DNA of 23,127 bases, taken from the NCBI GenBank assembly GCA_037384225.1, contig JARROD010000061.1, positions 1 through 23,127 of the forward strand, read 5' to 3'. Each line of letters begins with the position of its first letter. Position 1 is the stretch's first letter. The notes below the pieces were generated by a model. That model worked only from the letters and a program-made list of their open reading frames with translations, searched no databases and had not been told where the DNA came from. The stretch comes from JARROD01 sp037384225. GTDB lineage: Bacteria; Pseudomonadota; Gammaproteobacteria; Pseudomonadales; Cellvibrionaceae. Positions 1 to 7,065 of this stretch are shown piece by piece. A program made the position numbers and the translations under genes.

Positions 1-2
1 TA

Positions 3-227
3 GCGGTGATTAACAATACCCGCATCTGTGACAGCCTGCCCTTTATCGCTCTGGTTACGCAGGGAATTCCCAGGTTGGCCAGAGTGAATGCGGAAGAAAT
101 CAGCGAGATCAGTACGGCTGATAAGAAGCCGTTTGAGTTGATGCACGTATCGATTGCCGGTGAAACGGCGGTCATTCCCGATATCGATGCCCTGGAGTCA
201 GCCTACCTAGATTTCAGATACCGCTAA
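3..227 (+). CDS. C-terminal fragment of a CheW-like protein (ChpC type), 5' end outside window
   Basis: The reading frame is open to the left edge, so this is the 3' end of a longer gene; the GTG at position 6 is probably internal. The roughly 74 visible residues match the last part of a CheW-like fold. The run FIALVTQGIPRLARV resembles the conserved strand-turn of ChpC/PilI-type CheW proteins, and the final stretch (ETAVIPDIDALESAYLD) resembles the closing strand and helix of CheW domains. CheW-like proteins are cytoplasmic adaptors that couple chemoreceptors to a CheA-type kinase; ChpC belongs to the twitching-motility (Pil-Chp) signalling system of gammaproteobacteria. Recognition is from pattern memory on a short fragment, so the family is likely but the exact gene is not certain. 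Confidence 0.55.
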   Translation, partial: AVINNTRICDSLPFIALVTQGIPRLARVNAEEISEISTADKKPFELMHVSIAGETAVIPDIDALESAYLDFRYR

Positions 228-819
228 CAGAAGCCTCCTTATCAAACGCAAGCACGGCAATGCCGCCGTTGGAGCCCAGGGCGAAGTTGCATCTACACAG
301 ATACATAAAGTTGCAGTAACTTGCCTGTTTAGAGCATTTTTTTGTATTTTCCGCATCAAATATAGCCTCATTTTATAAATTCTGGATATTTCCTGCTAAT
401 CTTTTTCTAGAAGTCGTTTGGATTGGATCGTTAAACCCCTCCTCCCTATCCGAATGGCAGCATCATTTTTATTTTCGGACCCTTGCTTATTTTTCATTGG
501 TCTGTCCCCTTGAATAAATGGATAAATATTGTACAGAAAGTGTATGGAATTCAATTTGGCAAACTTCCAGGCACTGTACAGAGGGGTTGATTATTGTAGA
601 AAACAAAAAAATAAGAACAAAATTGAATAAGAAAAGCACTAAAACCGCGCCGGTTGTGGCATACTGTCGCCAAGTTTACTAATGTGTATGTGGCGACAAC
701 GTGAGATTTATATCCTCAGGCGTGGTTTTACTGCGCTTGAAAGAGTTGCTCAGTCAGGCTCCAAAGCCGGAAATTTTTGACTGGAATAGGCAAGGGATAA
801 AAAAACAGGTGCAGTTTAT
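228..819. other. Intergenic region, AT-rich, no convincing gene
   Basis: Nearly 600 bases separate the CheW-like gene end from the HxlR-type regulator. I see no full-length gene or RNA. It holds an 8-nt direct repeat (TGTACAGA at 530-537 and 575-582) and an inverted repeat at 665-698 near the regulator start (listed separately). A 40-codon GTG-started frame at 701-823 ends in TGA overlapping the regulator's ATG (ATGA arrangement). It has no clear ribosome binding site, and I do not call it as a gene. Confidence 0.6.
665..698. promoter_or_regulatory. Inverted repeat, possible operator of the HxlR-type regulator
   Basis: The arms TGTCGCCA (665-672) and TGGCGACA (691-698) are perfect reverse complements, separated by 18 nt and lying about 120 bp upstream of the regulator's ATG. 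There is no T-tract after it, so a terminator is unlikely. HxlR-family proteins often bind near their own promoter as dimers, so autoregulation is a reasonable inference, though nothing here proves binding. Confidence 0.35.
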
Positions 820-1770
820 ATGAGTTCAACCGAGTTGCTGACACGCGCCAATTCCATTGACCGTGCCCTGGATCAGATCGGTGACAAATGGTCTATGCTG
901 ATTATTCAGGAAGTATTTTGGGGGATTCACTCGTTTACGGGGCTACTCAAAGAAACCGGAGCGTCGCGGGGGGTTCTAACCGATCGTCTGGCCTGGTTGG
1001 TCAACATAGGCTGTCTAAAAAAACAGATACCGGAAAATGGCGGTAAAAGAGCGGAATACCACCTCACCTCCAAGTCTATCGAAATGCACCCGCTGGCGTT
1101 AATGGCATTGGAATGGGAGCGCCGCTTCAGCCCTTGTGAAGAGATTGAAAAGCTGACCTTGACTCACCGCGGCTGCGGATCCATTTTTCATCCCAAAATG
1201 TGCTGTGACCATTGTGGTGAAGAAGTACGCGCGGAGGATATAAGCTATCGGGAAGGGCCTGGTGCCACCAAAGATTTGCGGAAGAAAAAAGTTCGCCGTC
1301 GCTCGTCGGTGGCTATCGAAAAGGTGCCGACCTCCCGGACGCTCTATAAAAATCTGATCAGTATTGTCGGAGACCGCTGGACTGCCAATGTTATATCGCT
1401 TGCCTTTCAGAAACTAAAGCGGTTTGATGAGTTTCACCAGGATCTTCCTATCGCGACCAATATTCTCAGTGACCGGCTGCGATTTCTCACCAGTGAAGGT
1501 ATTTTTGAACAGGTTCCCTATCAGCAGCAACCCTTGCGCCTCGAATATCACTTGACGACCAAGGGCAAAGCTCTTTTCCCCTACTTTTTAGCGTTGTTTC
1601 AATGGGGCAGTAAATGGTGCGACAGAGGCGCAGGTGAGCCCATGCAATTGTACCATGACACCTGTGGCAAACACTTGAGCGCCCGTATCGTCTGTGACCA
1701 ATGTCGACAACCCCTGGGTGAGCACGATGTGGAGTATCACTTTTTTAGGGATCTGAGCCTTAGCCAGTAA
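820..1770 (+). CDS. Tandem-domain HxlR-family winged-helix transcriptional regulator
   Basis: This 316-residue protein contains two HxlR-type winged-helix domains in one chain, where most family members (100-150 residues) have one. Domain 1 (about residues 8-105) includes IDRALDQIGDKWSMLIIQEV and a recognition-helix region ending in LTDRLAWLVNIG. Domain 2 (about 172-268) repeats the layout with LYKNLISIVGDRWTANVIS and LSDRLRFLTSEGIF. Each domain is followed by the same Cys/His cluster, H-x2-C-x9-C-x2-C: H116, C119, C129, C132 and H279, C282, C292, C295. This could bind zinc or sense redox state. The duplication lets one chain form a pseudo-dimer. HxlR regulators respond to aldehydes, quinones, oxidants or other reactive signals, but the ligand here is unknown. 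It lies upstream of and codirectional with a flavodiiron-like protein gene, a possible target. Confidence 0.85.
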   Translation: MSSTELLTRANSIDRALDQIGDKWSMLIIQEVFWGIHSFTGLLKETGASRGVLTDRLAWLVNIGCLKKQIPENGGKRAEYHLTSKSIEMHPLALMALEWERRFSPCEEIEKLTLTHRGCGSIFHPKMCCDHCGEEVRAEDISYREGPGATKDLRKKKVRRRSSVAIEKVPTSRTLYKNLISIVGDRWTANVISLAFQKLKRFDEFHQDLPIATNILSDRLRFLTSEGIFEQVPYQQQPLRLEYHLTTKGKALFPYFLALFQWGSKWCDRGAGEPMQLYHDTCGKHLSARIVCDQCRQPLGEHDVEYHFFRDLSLSQ

Positions 1771-1793
1771 ATAAAGCCTCAGCCAAAGGGATA

Positions 1794-1868
1794 TCCCCTA
1801 GTTTAAGGGGAAAATGTTTTCTGGTTGTAATACTAGGGACCGGAGGTTATTTCGTGTACGGTCCTAGT
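1794..1868. repeat. Two consecutive hairpins downstream of the HxlR-type gene
   Basis: A short stem TCCCCT (1794-1799) pairs with AGGGGA (1806-1811). A second imperfect stem pairs ACTAGGGACCG (1832-1842) with CGGTCCTAGT (1859-1868), with one unpaired base. Neither is followed by a clear T-run, so these may be weak terminators, RNA processing structures or parts of a repeat. The function is unknown. Confidence 0.35.
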
Positions 1869-1933
1869 CCACCTTTGTTGATTCAAGTTAATCCTACCTA
1901 CAGTTATATGCTATAATTTTGTTGGTCTGATTC

Positions 1934-2023
1934 GTAACTTCTCAATAACCCGGGATATTGTACCTTCGATCTGGCGGGACGTCCGCCTGACATTGTGCCG
2001 ATTCCGGATTATTGAGAAGTTAC
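1934..2023. repeat. Palindromic repeat, copy 1 (about 90 bp)
   Basis: The terminal arms GTAACTTCTCAATAA (1934-1948) and TTATTGAGAAGTTAC (2009-2023) are perfect 15-bp reverse complements, and the stem extends inward by CCGG with one mismatch. The centre carries the palindrome GGACGTCC (1977-1984) followed by the conserved string GCCTGACATTGTGCC. A closely related copy is at 4393-4481 and a right-half copy at 22976-23024. It has no coding capacity and looks like a REP/BIME or small MITE family. Confidence 0.8.
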
Positions 2024-2057
2024 TTTGTTTTGGAATAACTCCTTATGAATAAATGCA

Positions 2058-2849
2058 ATGAACAATAATTCGGCCAATATTCTTTTTGACCAAAACGGGC
2101 ACAGGTGCATCGCTTTTCATTCCCTGGTGCAGGGGCACGGAATTCAGGCGAATCAGTTTTTACTGATAGACGGTGATCATGTTGCGCTGATAGATCCTGG
2201 CGGGGATTTGACTTTTACGCCGCTGTCCATACAAATCAGCAAGTATATCAATATTGCCAATTTGGAAATTATTTTTGCTTCCCACCAGGACCCGGATATT
2301 ATCAGTTCCCTGCCCCGCTGGCTTATGCACACCGACTGCAAGGTAGCAACCTCGCGTCTGTGGAGTCGATTTTTACCACACCTTGCCTCTACTTTTGTCA
2401 ACACTCGAATGGAGAGTGACATTGCTGAGCGCATGATTGAAATTCCAGATGGCGGCTTATCTATCAGTTTTGGAAAATCTGTTATCAAATGCTTGCCAGC
2501 CCACTATCTACATTCCGTGGGCAATTTCCAGTTCTATGATCCGGTCAGCAAAATTTTGTTTTCCGGTGATATGGGTGCTTCTCTTGTAGAAGGCAATGCC
2601 GGTGAGCCGGTCGACGATTTTGACAAACACGTCCCTTTGATGGAAAAATTTCACCAGCGTTATATGGGATCGCAAAAGGTAACAGCCTTGTGGGCGGATA
2701 TGGTCAGGCAACTTGACGTGGAAATAATCGTGCCTCAACACGGAAAGCCTTTTGCGGGACGCGCTGTTATCGACCAGTTTCTGAATTGGATCTCCAACCT
2801 CAAATGCGGCATAGATCTGCTGCGTAAAGATAGTTTTCGCTTGCCCTGA
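2058..2849 (+). CDS. Stand-alone flavodiiron-type (ODP-like) metallo-beta-lactamase-fold protein
   Basis: This 263-residue protein has the metallo-beta-lactamase fold in the arrangement of flavodiiron proteins and oxygen-binding diiron proteins. The likely diiron ligands are all present: H76-x-D78-x-D80 (in SHQDPDI, the family's HxExD with Asp at the second position), H149 (PAHYLHS), D171 (FSGDMGA) and H228 (VPQHGKPF). In flavodiiron proteins this site reduces O2 or NO with electrons from a flavodoxin domain. Here there is no flavodoxin domain, so it may need a separate donor or act as an O2/NO-binding sensor. The ATG at 2058 is preceded by an overlapping 7-codon frame (ATG at 2045, TAA at 2066-2068), and its ribosome binding site is weak. 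It follows a tandem HxlR regulator, and a response-regulator remnant lies downstream. The fold is confident; the activity is inferred. Confidence 0.8.
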   Translation: MNNNSANILFDQNGHRCIAFHSLVQGHGIQANQFLLIDGDHVALIDPGGDLTFTPLSIQISKYINIANLEIIFASHQDPDIISSLPRWLMHTDCKVATSRLWSRFLPHLASTFVNTRMESDIAERMIEIPDGGLSISFGKSVIKCLPAHYLHSVGNFQFYDPVSKILFSGDMGASLVEGNAGEPVDDFDKHVPLMEKFHQRYMGSQKVTALWADMVRQLDVEIIVPQHGKPFAGRAVIDQFLNWISNLKCGIDLLRKDSFRLP

Positions 2850-2971
2850 AAATACCGCTTCGCTCCTTCTATAGCAGCATTTTCAGGGTCGTGCTCAATT
2901 TTTCTAATCCTCACATAGGGTGAGCTATGCTCCGGTTAGAAAAATTTGCGCGCGCCCCTGAAAATACCGCT
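2844..2971. repeat. Interleaved direct and inverted repeats after the flavodiiron-like gene
   Basis: CCCTGAAAATACCGCT occurs at 2844-2859, overlapping the gene's stop, and again at 2956-2971. ATTTTCAGGG (2879-2888) is the exact reverse complement of the first ten bases, giving a 10-bp stem that could end the transcript, although no T-run follows. Between the direct copies a second imperfect stem pairs the AATTTTTCTAA segment near 2898-2908 with TTAGAAAAATT (2935-2945), enclosing a small CTCAC/GTGAG hairpin. It may be a nested palindromic element or a terminator shared with lost sequence. Confidence 0.55.
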
Positions 2972-3136
2972 CAAATTTATGCAACAATAGGGTTAAGTCC
3001 GATTTGCCGGGATACCGGCATTCGAATTTGCGAAGCATAGTTGTACCACAGTGCCACGACACCTTGACCGGATTGCCCTTATGGATCGCCTCGACCAAAT
3101 ACTCACCCAGGCTTGAGGCCGTGGACAACGTGTGAC
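2972..3136. other. Non-coding stretch between repeat element and receiver remnant
   Basis: Together with the flanking repeat and remnant, this forms a gap of about 450 bases with no intact gene. Both strands have short open frames here. The minus-strand frame at 2925-3128 encodes a 67-residue peptide with no recognised family, and its first codons overlap the opposite-strand remnant. I regard the stretch as decayed sequence. Confidence 0.4.
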
Positions 3137-3295
3137 GGTAGCCTTGAGGATTTCATTAACCTTGTCGCGGCGGTGAACCAAGTCGGAATTTACAAATGTT
3201 TGATGCCGTCTTGGGGGCGGGAAAAACTGCTTGAAATATTTGCCGATGCTTTCAGTTTGCACGAACAGCAGTTGCGGAATTGTGCCTCAGCCGAT
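3137..3295 (+). pseudogene. Remnant of a response-regulator receiver domain
   Basis: About 53 codons on the plus strand read as the end of a CheY-like receiver domain of the kind found in RpfG/HD-GYP or GGDEF response regulators. SLEDFINLVAAVNQVGIYKC matches the helix-4/strand-5 region (typically an AVN-x-G-x-IY-R-F/Y-L pattern). The invariant KPW that follows is degraded to MPSW. GREKLLEIFADAFSLHEQQL then matches the alpha-5 helix and the start of the linker. The domain's first two thirds, with the phosphoacceptor Asp, are not visible and no output domain follows before the dehydratase gene. The reading could be chance similarity, but the agreement over 45 residues in order makes a gene relic more likely. 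Confidence 0.45.
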
Positions 3296-3301
3296 CGGGT
3301 T

Positions 3302-4309
3302 TCAACCTGTAAGACAGGGTGTCGATGTCAAGTAGTCAGTGCACCATAGCTTCTGTGCCGTTTTCCCATCCATATTTCCACCGGAAAGAACCACCAAAAC
3401 AGTTTTGCTGTCAGACTGTTTTGCCAGCCATTGTTTTACGGCCGCCATACTCAATGCGCCAGTGGGTTCGATACGCACCTTTAACAAATGATTTAACCAT
3501 TGACACCAATAGGCGATATCCGCTTCGCTCACTTCGTAGAACTCATCCAACTGCTTCAGATACTCAAAGGTAATATCGCCAACCGCCAGCGTCATAGCGC
3601 CATCGGCCAGGGTCTGCGGCGTGTTTTGCAGCGTCTGAATCGATCCCTTTCGCCGCGACTCGGCGGCGTCATTGGCATTCAGCGGCTCAGCGCCGATAAC
3701 CGCTGCATGGGGAGACAAGGCTCTGGCGGCAATCAGTGATCCTGACAACAGACCGCCGCCGCCGCAGGGAGCGAATACGGCGTCGATCTCGCCCAACTCG
3801 GAAAGTGCTTCGAAGACAGCGGTGCCCTGCCCTGCCACAACTTGTTCGTGATTATAAGGGGGAACCCAATACACATTATCCTGCTTCGCCGTCAGTGTGA
3901 CCTGGGCATCGGTTTCGAGACGGTTTTTACAAAATACAACCTCCGCGCCATAAGCGGCCGTGGCCCTGGCCTTTACCGTTGAAACATTTTCGGGCATATA
4001 AACAGTGGCTGGGATCTTAAACTGGCTCGCCGCCCAGGCTACAGCCTGAGCATGGTTTCCCGAACTATTGGCGATGATTCGCGGCCGGCTTTGAGCGGTA
4101 TCATCCAGCTTATTGTTTTCCCTCAGCCAAGCGATGGTATTGCAGGCACCGCGGGCTTTAAACGCGCCGATTTTCTGCAGACACTCGGCTTTAAAGAAAA
4201 TTTTGTGACCCAGCCAGTGATTGAGCAAGGAAGAACTGAGTATGGGGGTTTTATTGACAAAGGGGTGGATACGACGACTGGCGGAGACAATGGATTCGAT
4301 ACTAAGCAT
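3302..4309 (-). CDS. PLP-dependent threonine/serine dehydratase family protein
   Basis: A fold-type II PLP enzyme of 335 residues from the ATG at 4309. An upstream in-frame TTG at 4354 would add 15 residues, but the ATG gives the usual family N-terminus. The PLP lysine is K51 in GAFKARGA. NSSGNHAQA (81-89) is the substrate-binding loop, CGGGGLLSG (182-190) is the phosphate-binding glycine loop, and VLSGGNMD (307-314) is the C-terminal PLP-contact motif. EPTGA (281-285) is also typical. Members deaminate L-threonine to 2-oxobutyrate or L-serine to pyruvate; close relatives include serine racemases and EutB-type dehydratases, so the substrate cannot be fixed from sequence alone. There is no C-terminal ACT-like regulatory domain, so it resembles the catabolic rather than the IlvA biosynthetic type. 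It stands alone, with a palindromic repeat between it and the protease gene upstream. Confidence 0.85.
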   Translation of the reverse strand: MLSIESIVSASRRIHPFVNKTPILSSSLLNHWLGHKIFFKAECLQKIGAFKARGACNTIAWLRENNKLDDTAQSRPRIIANSSGNHAQAVAWAASQFKIPATVYMPENVSTVKARATAAYGAEVVFCKNRLETDAQVTLTAKQDNVYWVPPYNHEQVVAGQGTAVFEALSELGEIDAVFAPCGGGGLLSGSLIAARALSPHAAVIGAEPLNANDAAESRRKGSIQTLQNTPQTLADGAMTLAVGDITFEYLKQLDEFYEVSEADIAYWCQWLNHLLKVRIEPTGALSMAAVKQWLAKQSDSKTVLVVLSGGNMDGKTAQKLWCTDYLTSTPCLTG

Positions 4310-4392
4310 AGGGTAATCTTTATGCAGATTTTCAATAATATACCTAAATCTCAAACGCTTTGGGTATAGTACTGGAATCTACACCTAACGAA

Positions 4393-4481
4393 GTAACTTC
4401 GCAATAACCCGGGGTGCTGTGTCTTCGATCCACCGGACGTCCGCCTTACATTGTGCCTACCTCGGATTAATGAGAAGTTAT
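4393..4481. repeat. Palindromic repeat, copy 2 (about 89 bp)
   Basis: This is the same family as 1934-2023. The left arm GTAACTTCGCAATAACCCGG starts at 4393, the central palindrome CCGGACGTCCG begins at 4433, the conserved string CATTGTGCC follows, and the right arm TCGGATTAATGAGAAGTTA ends at 4480. It sits immediately after the protease stop codon (4482-4484), between two minus-strand genes, where it could act as a terminator or transcript-stabilising hairpin. Confidence 0.8.
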
Positions 4482-6617
4482 CTAGCGAACAGTTATCTTC
4501 AAACTAACGTCGGAATAAACCGAATAAGCCCTGACGCCCACAAACCAAACTCCCGGACTGGGGCGGTCGATCACACATCTTTCATTGCTGTTATTCTTGA
4601 ACGGACGGCATGCGTACACGGTAGTACTGGGTTCCGAAACAGGGTTCACATAGAGGTCCGCATCGCCCTGCTCCGCGGCCCCGGCTATGGCCACCTCCAG
4701 CGCTGAAGCACCAGGTTCCACATTAATGGAAAACACCTGCCACTGCCCTTTCTGTGAAGACAAATCTGCCAAACTGTTTAGTTGAGCGGCATTGCCTACA
4801 CTCGTGCGGGTGTGCAGACTAACGCCATTAAAGCCACTGTAAGCGCGCAAACCAATAAAATACTCGCTCTCACCAACACTGGTAAAAGTACAGCTTTCGT
4901 CATTGGCGTTCGTAAAAGGGCGGCAGTCGTAAATTGAGGTGCTCGGCAAATCCCCGGCGCGGGTATAGAGATCCATATCGCCGCTGCCACCAAATACCTC
5001 TACGTGAACTTCCTCACCGGCCGGTACCTGAAGGCGGAAAAAAATAAATTCCCGCTCCGATGCAGAGAGATTTTCCAGCGTCTCGCCGATGTTCAACTCA
5101 GTAATCTCATCCACAGTATCCTCGACAGCAATTATCTGCTTGCTGACAGAGTCCGTAAGGCCTTCCTTATCGGTCACTGTGAGCGTCGCAGTATAGGTCC
5201 CCTCACTAGGGTAGACATGTATCGGTGCCGTGGCCGTCGATGTCTCCCCGTCGCCGAATGCCCAGCTGACAGTTTCGATAACGCTGCCATTATCCTTACT
5301 GGTGTTGAAAAAGCGAGTACTTAACCCCGAACGGGTAAAGCTGAAATTTGCCGTTGGTTCATCTTTCACCACGGCTAACGCATCTCCGTTATCATTGTTC
5401 GGCAGGTCAGCAAAAAAACTCGATATCTGAGGCCAGATTTTAGCGATTTGCACACCCTGATTCAGACAACCGCCAAAATGATGGATAGCGACCACCTTAT
5501 TGCTGTCCTTCGATACCACCGGCGCGCCGGAACTGCCTCCCACCGTATCGCAAAAATAACCTATATCCGAATCCTGCGTCCTTCCTGCCGTAGATGGCTC
5601 ATCGACCTGACAAACCCCACCGGCGTTGCGATCACTGCTAATTGCCAACTCCATAGGGTTGCCCGCACCGTGCTGGGGAATAAAAATTTCTTCACCTTGC
5701 TCTGGCACCCGCGGGTCCAGACCGAAGAAACCGAAGCTCTCGATGGAGGCAAAATCATTGAGCGTAAACAAGGTATAATCGAAATTAAAATCCGTCTTCA
5801 ACAGACTGTTACCGGTGACCTTCGTTACCGCCGCCGTTTCACTGCCCCCGCAACGAGTGTTCTGGAAATTAAACCAGACTTCCGTATTGCGCACATCCGC
5901 CTGTGACTCGACACAATGATTATTGGTAAACATACGATTGTCCGCGCTCACCCGCCAAGCCGTACACAGGCTGTTGCCATTGACCAACAATCTGGCCACC
6001 GGCCTGGTACGCTCAAACTCCACCGGGTTAGAACTTTCGAAGCAGACTGCATCTTTGCGCTCATTGCTACCGCAAGTGGACTCTAACTGAGCCCCACCGG
6101 ATAAACTCTCAGTTGGATTGAGCAACAACTCCTTTATCTGTTGTTCCGGATAACCCTGCATAAAATAATCGATATCCACATTATGCTGTTTAGGGTCCAG
6201 GTTGATACCATTGCTCAACATCTTAATTTGCACAGTATCGCCTTTGATCGACATACTGGAAAAGCTGCTGGTGCCATCCTCCCCCGCATTCATGTCAAAG
6301 GTATAAGGTGAGCGCAGCGTCTGCCCATAGCGAAACGCATCGGTACCCTCCGGGTTGGAAACCTCCACAAACACGCCTTCCGGGACCTGAAAATTTTTAA
6401 AATGAACTTTAATAAAAGAAGCGCCGGGTCGCTGAATGACCGTCATCTCAGCGCTTTCCGTCAAATCATCGGCCCCTATCAGATTAAAACTTTCAGCGAC
6501 TTTTTCCGCTATCGGCGTAGAAGACTCGTCGGCTAATGTGTTATCGCTGTAAAAGAAGCTAGAACCAAAGGAAAAACAAACGACAGCTGCCATGACGACC
6601 AATTTCTCTTTATGCAT
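4482..6617 (-). CDS. Exported trypsin-fold serine protease with PKD and two PPC domains
   Basis: A 711-residue secreted protease. I place the start at the ATG at 6617, which has an AAGGAAA ribosome binding site and leads straight into a signal peptide (MHKEKLVVMAAVVCFSFGSS, cleavage probably after ...NTLA near residue 28). The catalytic domain (about 200-405) is chymotrypsin-like and resembles lysyl endopeptidase. The proposed triad is H234 (TNNHC), D280 (FDYTLFTL) and S363 (GGSSGAP), and paired cysteines suggest disulfides. A PKD domain follows (about 422-498, with WAFGDGETS). Two prepeptidase C-terminal domains follow (about 505-607 and 610-711), each with a DxDLY motif and a CRPF segment. 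PKD and PPC domains usually aid secretion or substrate binding, and PPC domains are often removed after export. The role is probably extracellular protein degradation. Confidence 0.88.
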   Translation of the reverse strand: MHKEKLVVMAAVVCFSFGSSFFYSDNTLADESSTPIAEKVAESFNLIGADDLTESAEMTVIQRPGASFIKVHFKNFQVPEGVFVEVSNPEGTDAFRYGQTLRSPYTFDMNAGEDGTSSFSSMSIKGDTVQIKMLSNGINLDPKQHNVDIDYFMQGYPEQQIKELLLNPTESLSGGAQLESTCGSNERKDAVCFESSNPVEFERTRPVARLLVNGNSLCTAWRVSADNRMFTNNHCVESQADVRNTEVWFNFQNTRCGGSETAAVTKVTGNSLLKTDFNFDYTLFTLNDFASIESFGFFGLDPRVPEQGEEIFIPQHGAGNPMELAISSDRNAGGVCQVDEPSTAGRTQDSDIGYFCDTVGGSSGAPVVSKDSNKVVAIHHFGGCLNQGVQIAKIWPQISSFFADLPNNDNGDALAVVKDEPTANFSFTRSGLSTRFFNTSKDNGSVIETVSWAFGDGETSTATAPIHVYPSEGTYTATLTVTDKEGLTDSVSKQIIAVEDTVDEITELNIGETLENLSASEREFIFFRLQVPAGEEVHVEVFGGSGDMDLYTRAGDLPSTSIYDCRPFTNANDESCTFTSVGESEYFIGLRAYSGFNGVSLHTRTSVGNAAQLNSLADLSSQKGQWQVFSINVEPGASALEVAIAGAAEQGDADLYVNPVSEPSTTVYACRPFKNNSNERCVIDRPSPGVWFVGVRAYSVYSDVSLKITVR

Positions 6618-7065
6618 GTTTTTTCCTTTGAGCGAATACCACCTTGTTATCGACACGACGGTCTAACTTATGGCGAGCGACAAGTGTTTGTCCAAATTCT
6701 ATGGCTTAAAATACATTGTGGGTATTGTAAATCGATGATTCCGATGACATGTTTATAAATCTCTGTGAGAAATCACAATAATAGTGAGAAGGTCGCCCAG
6801 TGGTGATCAGGGCCTGTAAAGAAATAACTTTACATTCTCGGTGTTCCATCGCCCGTCAGGCAAGGCGCTTGAGCGAAGGCTTTTCTATTAGATGAAGGCT
6901 CCTGCCGATATTTCGAGCTCAAGCAACACCGCCAGGCGGGGTGAGGGGGCAGCGAGAATGTGGAGTTATTTCTTTACAGGGCCTTAGTATCTTTTATGAG
7001 AGAAAGGTGATCTTGAAAATCATCACATGCTTAATGAGAAAGCACCAGGGACAAAAACAGAGGGT
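6618..7065. other. Intergenic region containing a MITE-like element
   Basis: This 450-base gap lies between the J-domain gene and the protease start, both on the minus strand. It holds the protease promoter region (AT-rich stretch at about 6660-6790) and the inverted-repeat element at 6816-6977 described separately. I see no coding sequence. Confidence 0.6.
6809..6984. mobile_element. MITE-like element with terminal inverted repeats and 7-bp direct repeats
   Basis: The left terminus GTAAAGAAATAACT..ACATTCTCG (6816-6840) and right terminus CGAGAATGT..AGTTATTTCTTTAC (6953-6977) form 25-bp inverted repeats with two mismatches. The 162-bp body is bounded by the direct repeat AGGGCCT at 6809-6815 and 6978-6984, which looks like a target-site duplication. 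Inside is a weaker symmetry (CTTGAGC near 6868, GCTCAAG near 6917). There is no open frame of useful length, so it would be a non-autonomous element mobilised by a transposase elsewhere. The family is not recognised. Confidence 0.65.

Noticed and set aside
701..823. 40-codon frame ending in ATGA overlap with the HxlR-type gene
   Set aside because: The overlap suggests coupling, but the GTG start has no ribosome binding site, overlaps the region just after an inverted repeat, and the peptide matches no known family; noted only in the intergenic entry.
5448..5906. 152-codon plus-strand frame opposite the secreted protease
   Set aside because: It is antisense to the catalytic domain with conserved triad residues and has no independent support.
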